Source: Conus ventricosus (lineage: Eukaryota; Mollusca; Gastropoda; Neogastropoda; Conidae). Taken from it: DNA of 64,000 nt. The stretch spans positions 66,050,504 to 66,114,503 of the forward strand of contig CM031620.1 in the NCBI GenBank assembly GCA_018398815.1. Reading direction: 5' to 3'. The translations under genes and the position numbers were made by a program. A model generated the notes under the pieces. That model did not search any database and was not told the DNA's origin. It worked only from the letters and a program-made list of their open reading frames with translations. Shown piece after piece: positions 19,231-32,464 of this stretch; position 1 is the stretch's first letter; each line of letters begins with the position of its first letter.

Positions 19231-20281
19231 CTGAAAAGATATATGAATAGGGTGAATAATAGTGACGGAAGTATAAATCCACGCAATGACGGTTCGTATT
19301 GTCGTGATTTTGTTAATGTGAGTAAACTTGTACACAGTGTTACTTTCCTTCACTGGAATATACATGGGTTGTTTCATAAATCAGATAGTTCACTTTTCAT
19401 CCAATTCATTTCCTCATTTGATTTTGTTTGTTTGGTAGAAAGGTTTGCAGAAACATTTGAATCAAGTTGTGATTATGAAATATTCGTTAAACCAGCTGTC
19501 AAACTTACAAGGCAAGGGAGTGGTTCGGAGGAATAATTTGTTTAATACGAACGTATCTACTTCCACATGTGCATGAGGTTGATTGTTAGAGTCCTTATTC
19601 CGTGACATTTACACTTGATAAAGAGTATTTTGGTCTTCGTAAAGAAACATTATACTTCCTGAAAATTCGCCCAATTACTCTATCAAAATGGTTTTGACAA
19701 TGGCATTGATCTTTTGGAGAATTGTATTGCAAGTATGTTATCTTTGGAAGACACTGAAATATTGTTATGTGGTGACATGAATGCAGAACTTCTGATAGAT
19801 TCCGAGAAATTTAAGATGAACTTAAATTACGTGTTGCTTATCATAAGAACGATAACTGTATAAAATAAGCTTCTCAAGATAAAATCTTAAATGCATATGG
19901 AAATAAAATTTTGGACATGTGCACTGTTTTGGGACTGTACATTTTAAACGGAATGTGTAATGGCGACCTAGAAGGTCGTTTCACATATATTTCTGATGTA
20001 ACATGCAGTGTAAATGACTATTTTGTAATATGTCAGGAACAGTTTTGAGCTTCTGTGTGAACAGTTAACTCTTACCGCTGTAGAAAGACTTGAATCTGAT
20101 TACATATCCCTTGTACTATGCATTGACAAACAAAAGGAAGAGAAACACACAAATAATGACTCTACTGCTAAAATCTATCACTTTATTGTTGAATATTTCC
20201 GGAACAAGGATTATGCCCCGGAATTTAATCGTTCCATGCACTCTTAAGATGTCAAAGAGAAGAGGGCAGTAGCAGAAGGTC

Positions 20282-20410
<129 letters not shown>

Positions 20411-22569
20411 CAGATAATATGGCCTAGGCTGTATTAAGATTCTTGTTTGGACTAGACCGATTCCGGATTGGACTGGATTCCAGTCTGGACTGTGACATAT
20501 ATATTAAGCAATACGCAGATTTGAGGTGATCATGAAAGAACAAGCTGAAATCATGAAGAAAAAGACAGCTTTAACTAAAAGTATTCCTAGTGATTATTGG
20601 TATGATACGGACTGTAAAACACGAAAGCGTAAAGTGTGTAGTCTGTGGAAATTTTTTTTAAAAACTTTGGATAAAGATGATTGAGTCGCATTCTGTGTTG
20701 CAAGACGAGAACATGAAAATCATAATGAAAGGAAAAAGGAAGAATACAGTGAATCGTTGCTAAATGAACTGATTAATTCTATGAACACTCAACACGACTT
20801 TTGGGAAACTGTACACAAGATTGCAAGATTTCAACCGTCAAACAATATTTCTGTATCTGAATGGTTCGAACATTTTGGAAGTTTGCAAGAGAAAATTGAA
20901 GAAACATTATAACAAAGATCATAGTTCACGATAATGAAGACTTGGGATTTTCTTTTGACAGAGCAATATCTAGATAATCTTTGATAATGGCGTTTATCCA
21001 GACAGCTGGAAAGAATCGTCATTTTACCCTTATTCAATATTGGCGAAGTTACCAGTGTAAATAATCATAGAGGTGTTTCATTATGCTATATTTGTAGCAA
21101 ATTCTACAATTCTGAAATTGGTAGTAGATTGAATAAATGGGTAAGCCAGAACAATATAACTGGAGAACATTAGGCGGGGCTCAAAAGAAGTTATTCCACA
21201 ATTGACCATATGTGTACTCTGTTTGCTGCTGTTCAGAAACAATTTGTAAATAATCAGAAAATGTATGTTGCCTTTATCGACTTTGAGAAGGCCTTTGATT
21301 TCATTCCTCGAAAATTGTTATGGCCCGTTTTGTTAAAAAAAAGGCATCAAATGTGTGTTGTATCGTGCCATAAAGTGTATGAATTGTGAGGTAAAAGCAA
21401 AAATACGATCAGGCGCAAAATCATCAGAATCTGCAAGGTGCACAAATCGGGTCAAACAAGAAGATGTCTGTAGTCCGATTTTATTTTAGCCATTAATGAA
21501 TTAGCCTTGGAAATAATTGAAAATGGCCGACATGGAGTTACTTTTGACCTTCCAGAATTACTTATGACTAGAATTAAATGTTAATATGAATAAGACCAAT
21601 ATTGTGGTATTTCGCAAAAGAGGATATTTTGCCATACTAAAAAATGGACTTATGGAGGTGAGAGAATAAATGTGGTTAATGCTTACAAATACTGCAGTGT
21701 ATATTTTACAACCAAACTTAGTTTTGATTTTGCTTGTCAAGATATAGTCAACAGAGCGAAGAAGGTGGTCAACAGTATTCTTCATATTTTATACAAGTTA
21801 GATCGTAATTTGTTCAGTATTTTTACATTATGTGATTCACAGGTGCAACAATTTTATAATATGGAGCAGAAATATGGGCTTTTGAAAAAGGTACCTTAAT
21901 TGAGAGAATTCACCGATATGCGCTGAAGCACTTTTACATGTAGACAAAAACCCAATCATCTGGTTTATAGCGAACTTGGAAGATATCCAGTTTATTTACA
22001 TTCTTATTTGAAATGTATTAAATACTGGCTCAAGTTAACAAGAATAAATGACGGCAGGATACCCTTTAAAGGTTGCAGGGTGCAGCTAAGTTTAGATGAC
22101 AATGGAAAGAAGACATGGGCTTCCCATGTTCGACAGTGTTTAAATTCATATGGATTTGGATTTGTTTGGGATAACCAAGGTGTTGAAAATATATACGAAT
22201 TTCTGCATTGTTTAAAACAGAAGATTATTGACTGCAGGTGGCAGGACTGGCATGAACGTATGCATAATAGTGATAGATTTGCCCAGTATAAACTCTTTAA
22301 ATCGACACATGTATTAGAACCTTATACTGGGATAAAAATGAATAGATTTATCAAATGTGTACTGACAAAATCTAGATTTGGCGTCTCTGACATTGCATGC
22401 CATCGCCTCAGACTGGAAACGAAATAACATGTCGACTCTGTAAGAGAGCAAGAGTTGATAAAATACATTTGTTTTGCTTTGCTGCCCTGCTTTGAACGAT
22501 CTTAGAATAAAACTTATTCAATCTAAATATAACACTAAACCATATGATTTCAGGCTAATTCTCCTGTTA

Positions 22570-22656
22570 TCTGTCTGTCTCTCTGTCTGTCTGACTGACT
22601 GTCCGTCCGTCTGTCCATCCGTCCATCCGTTCGTTCGTTCGTCCATCCATCCATCC

Positions 22657-22716
<60 letters not shown>

Positions 22717-22717
22717 G

Positions 22718-22778
<61 letters not shown>
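22570..22778. repeat. (TCTG)n/(TCCA)n/(TCTA)n tetranucleotide tract
   Basis: TCTG units grade into TCCG/TCCA and then about 35 TCTA units. It follows the 3' end of LINE A directly, so it may have grown from the LINE's 3' tail. Confidence 0.97.
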
Positions 22779-23465
22779 GTTCATTTTCTAACATTCTACG
22801 ATATTCGTATTGGTCCAAATTATTTTTGTCATAGTATCATACCGACCACAGTGCAAACGGAGCAACAATGTTAAACATCTTTAAATCGTTCCCACCAGAC
22901 AATTCTTCACCACGACCAGCGTTACCAGTGCGGAGACCATCATGTACAGAAAGTAAGTCTGACCACTAACCCACTCTTTCAGCTCCCTTGATCTTCTGGT
23001 ATTCAGTGATGAGCGACGACTGGAGCGAACATTGAGTTACCTCGGCAATGGTTTGCTTCACATGTATTTTGGAATCGTCACTGAAAAGCGAAGAATCCTG
23101 ATGCCATCCTTTTTGGGTCGCATTGGCTGTCACAGCACGTGTGACAAATAAGATCACCCAGCACACGCACCTCTAACCCACTTCCCTCCTTCCCCCTTCT
23201 CCACTCCCCATCTGTTCCGTATTGATCTGAAATAGAGGAGGGCACAATAAAGGAGATTGGATTCAACAGACGAACGAATGGATGTTATTTACTGAAAGGA
23301 ATAGAACAGGCAAAGCGTGTTTTTGTACAACTGTCTTCTGGTCCAAGACATAACACAAGAAAATATGTTAAATTTACAATGTAACCATACACAATGTAAC
23401 AAAAGAAAGCGTATATACGACGTGAGACAAACGAATAGACAAACAGAGGGAGTTTGTATGACGGT
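22779..23465. other. intergenic, nothing recognised
   Basis: Unique-looking sequence with no long frame, domain or repeat that I can support. Confidence 0.4.
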
Positions 23466-23845
23466 AGGGGTCGTGGGCGGGGTGGGTAAAGGGACGAAGG
23501 TGTGAGATGTGGGGTGGGTAAAGGGACGAAGGTGTGAGATGTGGGGTGGGTAAAGGGACGAAGGTGTGAGATGTGGGGAGGGTAAAGGGACGAAGGTGTG
23601 AGATGTGGGGTGGGTAAAGGGACGAAGGTGTGAGATGTGGGGTGGGTAAAGGGACGAAGGTGTGAGATGTGGGGTGGGTAAAGGGACGAAGGTGTGAGAT
23701 GTGGGGAGGGAAAAGGGACGAAGGTGTGAGATGTGGGGAGGGTAAAGGGACGAAGGTGTGAGATGTGGGGTGGGTAAAGGGACGAAGGTGTGAGATGTGG
23801 GGTGGGTAAAGGGACGAAGGTGTGAGATGTGGGGTGGGTAAAGAG
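23466..23845. repeat. 32-bp minisatellite, about 11-12 copies
   Basis: The unit GTAAAGGGACGAAGGTGTGA + GATGTGGGGTGG repeats with period 32; a few copies carry GGGGAGGG for GGGGTGGG. The 183-codon minus-strand frame over it (PHISHLRPF repeats) comes from the array and is not a gene. Confidence 0.95.
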
Positions 23846-24619
23846 GAACAGGGAAGAGAGGTGGGCTGGGGGCAGGGAAGGAAAGTGGAGGCAGAGAAGA
23901 CTAGTGAGGAGACCACTTTAGTCACGCTGTTTTCATCAGTTCATCCGGGGATAAAATGGAGTCTGAGTTGGCAGATGCGTCAAGTAGTCTCTTGAATCTG
24001 TTAACATTTCATTTTTTAAGTTCTGTTTAGGATATGATCGCATAGCCAACCTCCAGAATAAGCAAGATTTCATTTGCATAGAATTATTGTTGAGAAAAAG
24101 AGAATTATTTCATGTGAATGTTGACAATTGCTAAAAATAAATGTATGTGTTGATTTGGGGGAACATAGAATATAGTGTATGAGAAATCTTTTATTGCAGA
24201 AACAATGGACTCCAGTGGAGAAATGTGTGCCTGTTTGTAACCAGAGTGTACCAGACTCGGTTTGTCAGTTGTTACTATGTTATCTCTTTCATAAATGCTA
24301 ATCGATTGGTAAAGCAAATTGTATAATTGTATTAACGAATTCTGTTGACACTTGACTTTCCCCCCTTATGAACCCTTTCAGTCGCTCTGTATGTCCTTAA
24401 TGTCCGTCTGTGGCCTGGTAAATGTGTTACAGTGAATGAACTATGAATGTTCCAAATAGTCGCTCTTTCATTCAACACTGCACAAGAACGGCTTCTACGC
24501 TGACTGAGGCGGTAATATGGTTTCCCTTGTAGTTGGATTTTACTGTGAACCTAACTTACCATGAAAGACAGTCTTACTGATCTTTGGAAACAAAACTTAA
24601 GACCATGCGCCAACAACTA

Positions 24620-24620
<1 letters not shown>
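23846..24620. other. intergenic, nothing recognised
   Basis: No gene-like frame; AT-rich middle part (24000-24360). Confidence 0.4.
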
Positions 24621-24686
<66 letters not shown>

Positions 24687-24708
24687 GGGGGGGGGGGGGG
24701 GGGGGGGG
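24621..24708. repeat. (CT)n followed by poly-G
   Basis: CT dinucleotides at 24621-24686 followed by 22 G (24687-24708). Confidence 0.97.
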
Positions 24709-24911
24709 CGCATGGACTGAGTTAAGAGGAGATGGACGTATTGGTAATGAGCTCCGTGCAAACTGTATAATTACTCCGTAATTAGACCGTGTTCGAACCC
24801 TGGATTGTGCAGTCATTTCTGTGAAGGAGCATGACGAATTTGGTTGAAATGTGGTGGATTTCTGCCGACATTCATTAACTTTATGTGTAAATAGCCAACA
24901 AATACGCGGAG

Positions 24912-25049
24912 ATGTTCCAAAGGACACTGAAAGTGAAGTCGCTGACAGGCGGTGTCATAGTTGGTTGCTTCCTCATGTATTTGTTCTGGGACAGTTTGCT
25001 ACTACAATGTGGCGACGTCGAACAGACCCCTGGGGCCTCGGAAGGATAG
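24912..25049 (+). CDS. LINE B 5' reading frame: hydrophobic leader + 2A-like motif
   Basis: 45 residues. A basic start (MFQRTLKVKS), a hydrophobic leader (IVGCFLMYLFW, about residues 15-25), then LLLQCGDVEQTPG at about residues 29-41. GDVExxPG is the heart of 2A ribosome-skipping peptides (canonical DxExNPGP); here Thr replaces the Asn, and after PG the frame reads Ala and soon stops. In the alternative frame, from the G run at about 25031-25034, the residue after PG is Pro and the frame stays open (RKDSFRQTS...) to 25191. Several invertebrate non-LTR retrotransposons are known to carry such N-terminal 2A sequences, some with signal-peptide-like leaders. Whether it is functional is unknown. 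Confidence 0.55.
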   Translation: MFQRTLKVKSLTGGVIVGCFLMYLFWDSLLLQCGDVEQTPGASEG

Positions 25050-25775
25050 TTTTCGTCAAACCAGCATTTCCAGTGGAACACAGAGAGCCAGCACTGAGAA
25101 ACCAGGAACCGCTGCTACCAGCTCTACTTCCCTCCCTGAAACAGTTGCTGAACCGACCGTGCAGAATTTAATGTTCATCTTCAGTCTTTAAGTGACAAAT
25201 TTGACAACATGAATGAAGATATAAAAAAATGTGAAAGACATTTTTAGCAACATCAAAGATGACATGACGGACATTTGAGATGGTCATGCGGCTCTGAAGG
25301 AGGAGGTGACGTCCTTGGAGGATGAAGTGGCTGATCTTTGTCGGGAAAACGACGCGTTGAAGAAGCGGATACAGGACACCGACCGGAAAGCCGACGACTT
25401 AGAAGGACGATCAAAAAGGAACAACCTGATTTTTATGGACTTCCTCGTACACCCAACGAATCTCAGTCTGAATGTGAAGGATTCATCAGTGATGTAATTG
25501 TTGACAAACTCGGTATGACACATGATCTCCAGTTTGATCGAGTAAATCGTGTGATTTCCAAGCCCAACTCATCGATCATCACCCGCTGCACTTTCTACAA
25601 GGACAGAGAAAACATTATTAAGTCTGAGTATAAACTGAAAGGTAGTGAAGTGTATGTTGGTGAGGACTTTTCTCTCCGTGTCAGAAATGTGCGAAAGTCA
25701 CTGTATCCTTTTCTGAAGAAAGCCACAGGGGAAGGCAAACGGGCATCGATAATTTTCGACCGTCTCCTCATTTGA
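25050..25775 (+). pseudogene. LINE B ORF1 (coiled coil + RRM-like), broken
   Basis: A Ser/Thr-rich linker follows the 2A region, then a coiled coil (LEDEVADLCRENDALKKRIQ, about 25315-25374), GRSKRNNLIF (about 25405), then a frame change near 25432 and a continuation with LQFDRVNRV (about 25530), TRCTFYKDRENI (about 25580), VGEDFSLRVRNVRK (about 25659) and ASIIFDRLL. It is the same family as 17.4 and 31.5 kb. It stops at 25773-25775 and is cut off by the 414-bp tandem duplication; no ORF2 follows. Confidence 0.8.
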
Positions 25776-25783
25776 TGGAAGGC

Positions 25784-26611
25784 AAAGTCTCAGGGAGTAT
25801 GAATAGAAGGGTGGCCAGCCAGGCTTGACACCGGCAGTGCACGACAGGAAGGGGCGTGACAACCGTGTAAAACAGACGGCTTATAATGAGGTCAGGCGTG
25901 TCCGCGCAGTGTATAAATCCCTCCATAAAGCTGTTCTTCAGGTCAGGCAGTTTACTCTCCAATAAGTCTTCTTTGTCATCAATATAATATTTCACATCTA
26001 TTGTCTTCATAATCGATTTAATATTTTCAAGTTCATCTAAATACTTTTCAGCAGAATATTGGCTCGGTTGTTTTTGCCTTTATTTTTTTCAACTGTTTTG
26101 GTTTTGTATTGATTGTAGACGCATTGTTGCACGCATTACTTGGTGATAGCAACGATGGTCTATTCTCCCGGTCTTGCTAGCGACAGTGCGTTTACTCAAA
26201 GTCTCAGTGAGTATGAATAGAAGGGTGGCCAGCCAGGCTTGACACCGGCAGTGCACGACAGGAAGGGGCGTGACAACCGTGTAAAACAGACGGCTTATAA
26301 TGAGGTCGGGCGTGTCCGCGCAGTGTATAAATCCCTCTATAAAGCTGTTCTTCAGGTCAGGCAGTTTACTCTCCAATAAGTCTTCTTTGTCATCAATATA
26401 TATTTCACATCTATTGTCTTCATAATCGATTTAATATTTTCAAGTTCATCTAAATACTTTTCAGCAGAATATTGGCTCGGTTGTTTTTGCCTTTATTTTT
26501 TTCAACTGTTTTGGTTTTGTATTGATTGTAGACGCATTGTTGCACGCATTACTTGGTGATAGCAGCGATGGTCTATTCTCCCGGTCTTGCTAGCGACAGT
26601 GCGTTTACTCA
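25784..26611. repeat. two tandem copies of a ~414-bp unit
   Basis: The unit starts AAAGTCTCAG(G/T)GAGTATG at 25784 and at 26198; the second copy ends at about 26610. The copies are nearly identical (a few substitutions, one 1-base difference at the ATAATA run). Each holds a minus-strand open stretch (LPDLKNSFMEGFIHCADTPD / LPDLKNSFIEGFIHCADTPD) that I do not recognise. Confidence 0.9.
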
Positions 26612-26950
26612 AAGCACAGCAAAAACATTACATCATGTCAATGAAATCCGTCAAGTCCAGTGCAGTACACACAACCGTACTCTCAGAATCTTCATTGAAG
26701 TATATATGCAAACCATTCCATCCTCAAATTAGCCAAATAGTACTATCTTGCAGAAGAAAACTCAATCACCATAATCACGGAACACGAGAGTCAAAATTCC
26801 ATAAAAAGGGGGGAAAATCATGTAAGGCAATACACCACTATGGCTGCAAGAGTTGCACTGACGCATCCCTCATCAACAACAACTGTTTCAGTTACACCAC
26901 GATCAGTATTCTGCACCCAGCAGTGCCAGCAGGAAGTTAAGTGGCTGCCA
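26612..26950. other. no recognised gene
   Basis: An open frame (26587-26940) of low-information Ser/His-rich text; probably flank of the duplication or the decayed upstream part of LINE C. Confidence 0.35.
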
Positions 26951-26954
26951 TCTG

Positions 26955-28465
26955 CTTCTCATGGGCTTGTCATGGTTCTATCAGAGAGTCTCTAGAACAT
27001 CGTAGCTCTGGAACGGTTCTGGACTGGTTCAACTCCTAATTAACAGGCCGTACCCAGTCTGTTGTCACTGGCCACGAATCAGCTCCATCCGTGCTGAAAT
27101 GTGGTGTGCCGCAGGATTCTGTCTTGGGACCTGTCCTGTTTACCATGTACACACAACCTCTCAACACTCTCATTCATCAGTCAGGCCACTCATACCACTT
27201 CTTTGCAGATGACTCCCAGCTGCATAACTCCTCTACTCCATCAGATTTTGACTCTCTTGAGTGCCAATCTGAGAGATTGTATAGAGGATGTTTCGAAGTG
27301 GATGAGTGACAAGAAGTTGAAAATGAATGATGATAAAATGGAGCTCATTGTTACTGGCACTAATTCAAAGATCAATCAGGTTACTCATACTGCTATGTCT
27401 ACCTCTGGTTGTGATGTATCCTTCTCACAAACTGTCAGGAATCTTGGTTTCTACCAAGATATGATATGGATATCACGATAAAAACCTTATCTATGGAAGC
27501 ACATGTCAAACAACTATGCCGTACTCAGTACTTTCATTTACGTAGAATAGGTAAGATCCGCTCCTTTCTATCCACCGATGCTTCCAACAAACTTGCTGTC
27601 TCTTTTAATATACTCTCCATACTAGACTACTATAACTCTCTTCTTGCTGGTCTCCTCGACTATCAACTAAACAAAACTTGTATTACATACAGAATCACGC
27701 GGCTCGCCTTGTTCTCCGCAAGCCCAGACGTGACAGCGCAAAATCCCTTCTCAGAACTCTTCACTGGCTTCCTGTAAAGGCCAGAATTCAATATAAAGTT
27801 GCCTGTCTCTGCGTTCAGTGCATCTATCATGAGAACATGCCACCTTATCTTTCCAATCTTCTGCAGATATACAAACCTCACGGCTGACTGTTCCTCGCTT
27901 CTCTCTTGATACCTTTGGTAAAAAGTCCTTCTCGGTCTTTGGCCCAAATGTATGGAACTCTCTACCCCTGTCTCTTAGCAAAGCAAACTGTTTCTCAACT
28001 TTCAAACAGCATCTAAAACCTGCCTCTTTCAAACTCATCTGTCTAGAAATGTGCAAGTCCTTCCTAATTAGATTTATCCTTCTGCGTGTATGTTTGTAGA
28101 CCAATAATGTGAAGGTATGTGTGTCTAAAGGAAAGGAGTGGTTTTTAGAGGATTTATGAGAGAGAGACTTTTTGTGAAATTTCTTATGTGATTTGTTTTT
28201 AAAATCATTATTATTATCATTATTGTTATCTTAATTATCATTATTATTATTACCATCATTATTTTTTAATTAATTATTATACAGTGTCTTAATTATGAAC
28301 GCAATGTGATTTGTTTTAGTATTTGATATATCGAGGCTTTGTGTTTTTTCAATGTGCATGACCTTTTTCATTCCTATTTTTACTGTTTGCTCTTTTTTGA
28401 AATGTGAAGCGCTGTTGAGCATTTTTATGGAATATGCGCAAAAGAAATAAATATTATTATTAACA
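26955..28465 (+). pseudogene. CR1/L2-like LINE 3' fragment (reverse transcriptase)
   Basis: RT pieces in order: TVLDWFNS..LTGRTQSVV (about 27017-27066), CGVPQDSVLGPVLFTMYTQP (27094-27153), HFFADDSQLH with the ADD catalytic pair at 27202-27228, KKLKMNDDKMELIVTG (about 27313), then HLRRIGKIRSFL, YNSLLAG, QNHAARLVLRKPRRDSAKSL and LHWLPVKARIQYKVA (about 27690-27800). Frames change repeatedly. The 3' untranslated part is (ATT)-rich (28205-28275), then GCGCTGTTGAGC...AAATAAATATTATTATT at 28409-28462, the tail style of CR1/L2-group elements. 5' truncated, dead. Confidence 0.85.
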
Positions 28466-28854
28466 GCACTTTCCTGCCTTTCACTACCATTATTGCGACA
28501 ATCAGGATGGAGACAACCTAGGATGAAGGGAAGCTGTTTACATCTTTCTGGTCGAGAAGAAGGAAATGGTAGAGGGAGGCTTGAGGCAAAGGTCAGAGAG
28601 CGAGGTGCCTTGGAAAGAGAAGATGGCCACGAGTATAGATGGGCAGTGAAAAATTGTATTAAATCAAAACTACGTTGTGCCCCTAAGAGAATCCCTGTCG
28701 CGTCAAGACAGCGTGATGGAACAAGTGCTTTCATGTTGCAGCAGGTTGGCATCTCCTCCAAGATAAAGTGTTGACACATAATTGTCAGGATGTTGAATTC
28801 CCATGGTTCTGCCTATTTGTTGTTTAATTTGCACGGGAGTGCGCGTGCGCGCGC

Positions 28855-28970
<116 letters not shown>

Positions 28971-29178
28971 ATATACCTAGTAGGGATAATTTGCTCTCGT
29001 TTGATTATGACTGCTCATTTTTGTTTTTACCACTTTGCAATGGATACAATATATTTATGTGGCTATGTTACTTGCAGCCAGAAGTCTTTCCCTATGTTTT
29101 CTACATGTCTGCCTTTGTTCAACATTTTTATCTCTTCCTTGTGGCTCTGTCTCTCTCGCCCATTTAATTAAAAAAAAA

Positions 29179-29179
29179 C

Positions 29180-29258
<79 letters not shown>
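29179..29258. repeat. (GA)n
   Basis: GA dinucleotides with one CGAGGA interruption. Confidence 0.98.
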
Positions 29259-29261
<3 letters not shown>

Positions 29262-30189
29262 TAATAATAATAAGAGTAGCTTGAATGTAGGGGAAACTAA
29301 TGAATGAAAAAAAATGGATAGAAGAGCATACAACCAAATGAGGAAATAAAAGGATAGAAAATAGTGACGGAAAAAAAGAAAAAGAGTGATGCTGAAAAGA
29401 AACCAAAATATAATCACTCTCGAAATAAGAGTGCAAAACATAACGCGTAATATACACACAATACAAAACAGAAAAGCGAAGGTTCGACGAATATACTTTT
29501 TTTTCTGTCACCACAAGAACAGAAACAAACTTAATGCCTAAAATGAAACTCCCTATGTTGGATGAGATTCAGGTCATTCCTTTGTCCTCTCTCTTGATTT
29601 TACTCTCCGTTTTCATAACTGTCCTGTCTATTCCAATTCCTAATTTCACATTACGACAGCATTATTCTGAACATTCGTTTGAATTTCTGCTCATTGTGAG
29701 GTCTGAAGAAAACATGTTTGTCAAAAGTTCTTCTTTTTCTGTTTTTTGTATTGTGTTTTAAAAAAGCATTACTTTGCTTTCTGTGTTGTTTGTTCATTTT
29801 CATTTTGGTTTTGGAAAAGGGTACGAAGTGAACAATAAACAAACTTTAAGAAGTGAGGAAGAAATGACCAAATTAAGAAAAAATGACTGATTAGGAAGGT
29901 AAACGGACTGTCTGATTTAGGTGACTGTATTACAGTTTTGAACTATGGAAAGAACAGACAGACAAAAAATAGAGTAAAAAAGGGAAGAAAAAAGATAAAT
30001 TAAAAGAAAAGAATGAGAAAAGGCTAGAAACAAAATCGCTGATTCAGTTGTAAAAAATTGAAGGATAAATTATTTCCTTGCTTTTTCTAAACAGTGTTTT
30101 CACCTCATTAAGTGGTAGAATGGTGCTTTAGACAGTAAGTATTTAAACTCTTCTCTTTCAGCTAGAAACTACAGGAACAACAACAACAA

Positions 30190-30270
<81 letters not shown>

Positions 30271-30490
30271 CACACACACCACATCACTCCATACTACTAA
30301 AGTATGTTTGTCCGTCATCACCATCTTCAATATTAAACACAAAATGCGGAAAATGAAAGGAAAAACAGGAAAGGAAAAACAGAAGTGACAAATAAAAAGT
30401 AATGAGAGAGAAAGTGTCTCATCAGACGACAATTTCTTTTCGTGGGGGGGGGGGGGGGGGGGCGGAGGGAGGGGGGGGGGGGGGGGAGCG
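30190..30490. repeat. (AC)n and G-rich tract
   Basis: AC run at 30190-30280 and an almost pure G tract at 30445-30487. A long Pro/Val-rich minus-strand frame across them is an artefact of these runs. Confidence 0.95.
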
Positions 30491-31210
30491 AAGACGATGG
30501 GAAGTGGGGACGAAATGGCGCGGAGGGTACAAATGGAATTCCTGTGTGTCATTCGAGGCGGAGCAATCAGAGTGATCACTGGGATTGCCCCGGGGAAATT
30601 CAGTTTCCTTCTCAATGTGCCTATTATTGCCCTCTTTTTCTGTTTGTTTGTTTGACTTATATCCTTTCTGTTTGTCAATATTTCTCTGTTGTCTTTTCCT
30701 CTCTCTCTGCTGGTCTTTCCATGCATCAATCTTATGACATATTCTTTAATCGTTTGTTCTTTTTGCTTTTCGCTCTTTTCCTTTCTTGGAGTCTTTGTCT
30801 GGGTCTATCATAAGGCAATCAGTCTCTCTTCCTTTCACGTTTTCCGATGTGTAAAGTAATAACTTAATTTCTATGTTACCATTGATTTGTAATATATCAC
30901 ATACTTGGTAGGAACTTTTAACAGTTCTACCACAAAATAATGAAAGTAAATACTGTTGATGGACGTGCCACATAAAATGCCCCTAAGGAGAAGGGAAACT
31001 GTTACTTGACAACCTTCAATTTCTCCACCATTTCAAACTTTTTAATGGCTCTATATGGCCTCACCCTGTTCTGTCCTCTTTGCTATGACGGCCAGTCCCC
31101 ACATCGGAAGAACTGCTACGGGCGCCAAGACAGGACCCTGTCAATCCCTGTTATTGTTCCCACATCAGACGTATGCCTCTCGATTCTCAACATTCAAGTC
31201 CCAACATCCT
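30300..31210. repeat. dispersed repeat family, module b, copy 1
   Basis: Matches 37620-38217 plus 39762-40180: TTCAGTTTCCTTCTCAATGT against TTCAATTTCCCTTTCAGTGT, TTTTCCGATGTGTAAA against TTTCCGATGTATA, and ATTTCTCCACCATTTCAAAC against ATTTCTCCACTATTTCAAAC. No coding content recognised. Confidence 0.75.
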
Positions 31211-31512
31211 GTCTTTTACGCTGATTATCTTCCTATCTTCGCCAACCCGTTTCCACTGTACTATCAAATCAAAATTTACTACGCCGACTATTGTTTTGTG
31301 GGGATCCAGTTTTAAGTCCCAAAGCCTGCACCCGAAGATCCCCAAGGTGCAAGCGAGACACAGTATTTTGAGAACCCATAAGAAGGTATTCTTAGTGTTG
31401 AGGGTCATAAGCGGTCGCCCTGACAGAGCCTCGTATCAGGGAAGGGCAATGGATGTCCATACATGTAGGGAACACCTGCACATATGAAGTCCGTCAGTCT
31501 GGTGTCGCCCTA

Positions 31513-31844
31513 GTATTGTTGACAAGCTGAATTTGACAGGGGACTTCCAGTTCGACCGCGTGCATCATCTGAATCTCAAACCGAACTGTCCTGTGATAGC
31601 AGGGTGCACTTTTTTCAAAGACAAAGAGAAACTCCTAAAAGCCAAATACAGATTGAAAGATAGTCCAATTTTTCTCGGTGAGGACTTTTCTTTGCGAGTC
31701 AGAGAGGTGAGAAGACAGCTGAATTCTCATTTGAAAAAGGCACGCAGCGAGGGAAAACGTGCAACAATGGTTTTTGACCACCTCCTAACAGATGGTAAAA
31801 AATACGGACTTGGGAAGGGCAAAATGTTTAGAGAAATCATATAG
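31513..31844 (+). pseudogene. LINE D ORF1, 5'-truncated
   Basis: It begins mid-domain at about 31513 (IVDKLNL), continues FQFDRVHHLNL, AGCTFFKDKEKLLKAKYRLK, LGEDFSLRVREVRRQL, KRATMVFDHLLTDGKKYG, and ends at the stop at 31842-31844. The RRM-like block is uninterrupted, the cleanest of the three ORF1 copies here. Upstream (31320-31510) no coiled coil is visible, so the copy is 5' truncated. Confidence 0.85.
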
Positions 31845-32464
31845 GGGAATGGCCAGCCCGAGTTGACACCGGTTAAATTACCCAGTTGTGAAAAATATAA
31901 TCGTGCGACACGGATGTACAGAAACACGGACAGTGACCTTGTCACTGCGAAGGATGCACTGGGTGAACATGTAAAAACCGGTTTCTTGAGAGGTCAGGGG
32001 GGGGGAAAAGCAAAAGTTCTGGTTCTGTTTGTAAACATCTTGCTTCTGTACATGATACTGATTGTATGAATGAATATGATTTACCTTTGTGTGTGATGAG
32101 AGATAATCTGTTTGACGGAAAAGAAACAGAAGAAATACCTTTATTCAATACTAAGCATTGTTTGCTGAGTAATGGTGTTGCTATGGAAAATTGTGATCAG
32201 GGGGCATCGGAAAAGTATTATTGTAACACCTCCACGAATGACAATTGCTCAAATAGTAGTAAGGGGGTATCTCAAAACAAATATTATGTTATCCATGCAC
32301 ATCATGATTGTTCCCATTTTGACGAGGGTATATCCCCAAAGATTGTTTTTGATAGTTTTACAGATGTCGACTGTTTAGTTTTACAGATGTCGACTGTTTT
32401 GCTAATCAGCATGGTAAAAACCTGTCTCTACAGAGAATAGAAAAATATAATAGACCTCCAGAGA

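Noticed and set aside
22570..22778. CRISPR-like or satellite array
   Set aside because: Simple tetranucleotide microsatellite with no spacers.
23374..23925. 183-codon minus-strand frame with PHISHLRPF repeats
   Set aside because: Product of the 32-bp minisatellite; the peptide period of 32 residues equals three DNA units, and no independent coding evidence exists.
30169..30729. 186-codon minus-strand frame with poly-Pro and poly-Val/Cys
   Set aside because: Built from a G-rich tract and an (AC)n run.
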